Source: an uncultured Clostridia bacterium (GTDB lineage Bacteria; Bacillota; Clostridia; Christensenellales; Borkfalkiaceae). From it: a stretch of DNA of 64,000 bases. Below the pieces are notes generated by a model. That model worked only from the letters and a program-made list of their open reading frames with translations, was not told where the DNA came from and made no database searches. This document shows positions 62,404 to 64,000 of this stretch, piece by piece; within the stretch, counting starts at the first letter, position 1; every line of letters starts with the position of its first letter. The stretch lies in assembly GCA_947627575.1 (NCBI GenBank), contig CANQWN010000001.1:310001-374000 (forward strand), written 5' to 3'. Made by a program: the position numbers and the translations under genes.

Positions 62404-64000
62404 TTACATTTTTTCGGGTACGCCTATGCCCAACAGCCCAAGCGCGTTTTTAAGCGTCTGCAACGTAGCTTCCGTAAGCGCGAGGCGGAACTGTTTGGCG
62501 TCCCCCTCCGCCGTAAGAATTTTATATCCTATATAAAATTTATTGTATTTCTGCGCGAGATCCACGGCGTAGCGCGCGATATAGCAAGGTTCGTACTTTT
62601 CCGCCGCCTCTTTAACCGTATCGGGAAATGCGGCAAGCGCTTTTACGACCTCGAATTCTTCCGCTTCGGGCAGATAATTTTGAGGACAACAACCGCGTTC
62701 CCCGCTTTTTAACAGCACCGAATTTGCCCGTGCGCATGTGTATTGCACATATACGCCCGTTTCCCCTTCAAAACTTAAAACTTTATCGTATGAAAATACT
62801 ATATCCTTTATTTTTGCGTTGTACAGAGCGCCGAAAATTACTGCGCCCACCCCCACTTTTTCGGCAATTTCGTCCTTATTTTCAAGCGAAGGATTTTTTT
62901 CCTCTATTATCGCCCGCGCCTTTTCCACGCAACGGGTGATAACTTCTTCCAGCCATACAACTTTGCCGGCACGCGTAGACATCGCGCCGTCCTCAAGCGA
63001 AACCATTCCGTACGCCACGTGAACGAGATCTTTTGCCCAGCTTTTGCCCATAAGTTCCAAAACTTTGAAAACCTGCTGAAAGTGCAGATTCTGCTGGTAT
63101 GCCACAACGTACAGGCACTTATAAAAATCGTAAGTGTTTTTACGGTAAATTGCCGCCGCAAGATCGCGCGTGGCGTACAGAGACGCGCCGTCCGAACGCA
63201 AAATGAGGCACGGCGGCATATTATAATCGCTTAAATCAACTATTTGCGCGCCCTCGCTCTCTTTCAAAAGCCCTTTTTCGCGCAACTCGTCTATAACGGG
63301 CTGCATTTTATCGGTGTAGAAACGCTCGCCCGCGTAACTGTCGAACGTAACGCCCAAACGGTTATAAATCTTTTTTACGTATTCGAGAGTTAAAGATTTG
63401 AACCATTCAAAAATTTCGTTGGCTTCCCTGTCGCCGCTTTCTATAAGGCGGAAATATTCGCGGGCTTCAGTCTGCATATCTTCCGTCGCCTCTCTGTTGA
63501 AGCGCACGTAAAGTTCGTTTACGGCGTGAATTCCGCCCTTTTCCACTTCACCTTTGTCGCCCCAATGCTTGTATGCGCATATCAGTTTGCCGAACTGCGT
63601 TCCGTAGTCGCCCAGATGATTGATGCCCACCACGTTGTAGCCCAAAAATTTATGGATTTTGTATAACGCGCTACCTAAAACGGTTGTTGAGAGGTGACCT
63701 ATATGGAAAGGTTTTGCAACGTTCACCGAAGAATAATCTATACATACTGTTTTGCCGTTGCCGATATCGGACGAGCCGTAACTTCCGCGCATTGCGGAAA
63801 TTTCGGCAAGCGTGCGCGCGGCAAGCCCGCTTTTGTTTATCTTGAAATTGAGATAACCGTTTACGGCGCTTACTTCGCTTATGATTTCGTCTGAAGGCAC
63901 GCTTTCTTTAAGCTGTTCGGCAATTGCCGCGGGGCTTTTGCGCAAAATTTTGGCAAATTTGAAGCACGGCAAAGCGTAATCCCCCACATCGGAATTGGGA
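62404..64000 (-). CDS. argS: Arginyl-tRNA synthetase (N-terminus cut by window edge)
   Basis: Class I synthetase charging tRNA-Arg. The open frame runs to the window edge; the codons before VGDYALPCF continue as PNSD, typical of the ArgRS N-terminal Add-1 domain (P..GDYA), so the gene begins outside. Visible are the HIGH signature in NVAKPFHIGHLSTTVLGSAL, a GINHLGDYGTQFGKL segment and the C-terminal anticodon-binding domain ending LALTEATLQTLKNALGLLGI. About 532 residues are seen of the usual 550-580. Confidence 0.96.
   Translation of the reverse strand, partial: PNSDVGDYALPCFKFAKILRKSPAAIAEQLKESVPSDEIISEVSAVNGYLNFKINKSGLAARTLAEISAMRGSYGSSDIGNGKTVCIDYSSVNVAKPFHIGHLSTTVLGSALYKIHKFLGYNVVGINHLGDYGTQFGKLICAYKHWGDKGEVEKGGIHAVNELYVRFNREATEDMQTEAREYFRLIESGDREANEIFEWFKSLTLEYVKKIYNRLGVTFDSYAGERFYTDKMQPVIDELREKGLLKESEGAQIVDLSDYNMPPCLILRSDGASLYATRDLAAAIYRKNTYDFYKCLYVVAYQQNLHFQQVFKVLELMGKSWAKDLVHVAYGMVSLEDGAMSTRAGKVVWLEEVITRCVEKARAIIEEKNPSLENKDEIAEKVGVGAVIFGALYNAKIKDIVFSYDKVLSFEGETGVYVQYTCARANSVLLKSGERGCCPQNYLPEAEEFEVVKALAAFPDTVKEAAEKYEPCYIARYAVDLAQKYNKFYIGYKILTAEGDAKQFRLALTEATLQTLKNALGLLGIGVPEKM

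Overview
The window looks like chromosomal DNA of an anaerobic, Gram-positive-type bacterium of the Clostridia/Firmicutes. The evidence is an mraZ-rsmH-ftsL-spoVD type division and wall cluster, SpoVG, RNase Y, an FtsK/SpoIIIE translocase, a reverse rubrerythrin, a flavodiiron protein, and strong AGGAGG ribosome sites with TTGACA/TATAAT-like promoters. MurE carries the DNPR motif typical of meso-diaminopimelate ligases. Large lipoproteins with InlB-type repeats would suit a host-associated (gut) lineage, perhaps near Christensenellales, but the species assignment is inference.

Layout. Positions 1-10.4 kb hold an arginine operon on the minus strand (argG-argC-argJ-argB-argD-argF-carA-carB, carB cut by the window edge) behind one promoter with ArgR-like operators. 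At 10.5-14.1 kb lie a frame-disrupted YgjP/DUF45 peptidase and an acyl-ACP thioesterase (minus), divergent from a membrane-anchored PadR-type regulator and a flavodoxin (plus). At 14.1-24.9 kb is a minus-strand housekeeping run (ftsK-rimO-pgsA-cinA-recA-nadE, then rny). ilvC and murC follow, then spoVG on the plus strand, then ftsZ and ftsA. From 30.7 to 41.6 kb is the division and wall cluster (mraZ, rsmH, ftsL, spoVD/ftsI, murE, mraY, murD, ftsW, murA, ftsQ), with murI upstream. No murG or murB is present in the window.

From 42.5 kb the window becomes more mixed: rpsT, tRNA-Arg(CCT), a 1416-residue lipoprotein with InlB repeats and a family 1 pectate-lyase domain, fprA, an AEC transporter, gdhA, a GNAT acetyltransferase, a non-coding patch with a perfect 94-bp direct repeat that includes the 3' end of tRNA-Ser(CGA), a 1233-residue repeat lipoprotein, ilvA-ridA, degV, a YihY-family membrane protein, a cysteine-rich 12-residue-repeat protein, reverse rubrerythrin, a HAD phosphatase and the start-truncated argS.

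The genes join into arginine synthesis (glutamate to argininosuccinate, with its own carbamoyl-phosphate synthase), peptidoglycan precursor synthesis and septation, DNA recombination and segregation, RNA decay, NAD synthesis, and oxygen and peroxide defence. I did not find a clearly new multi-gene system. The best leads are the membrane-tethered PadR regulator, the C9 homopolymer tracts near the N-termini of both large lipoproteins, the tRNA-Ser direct repeat, and the cysteine-repeat protein.
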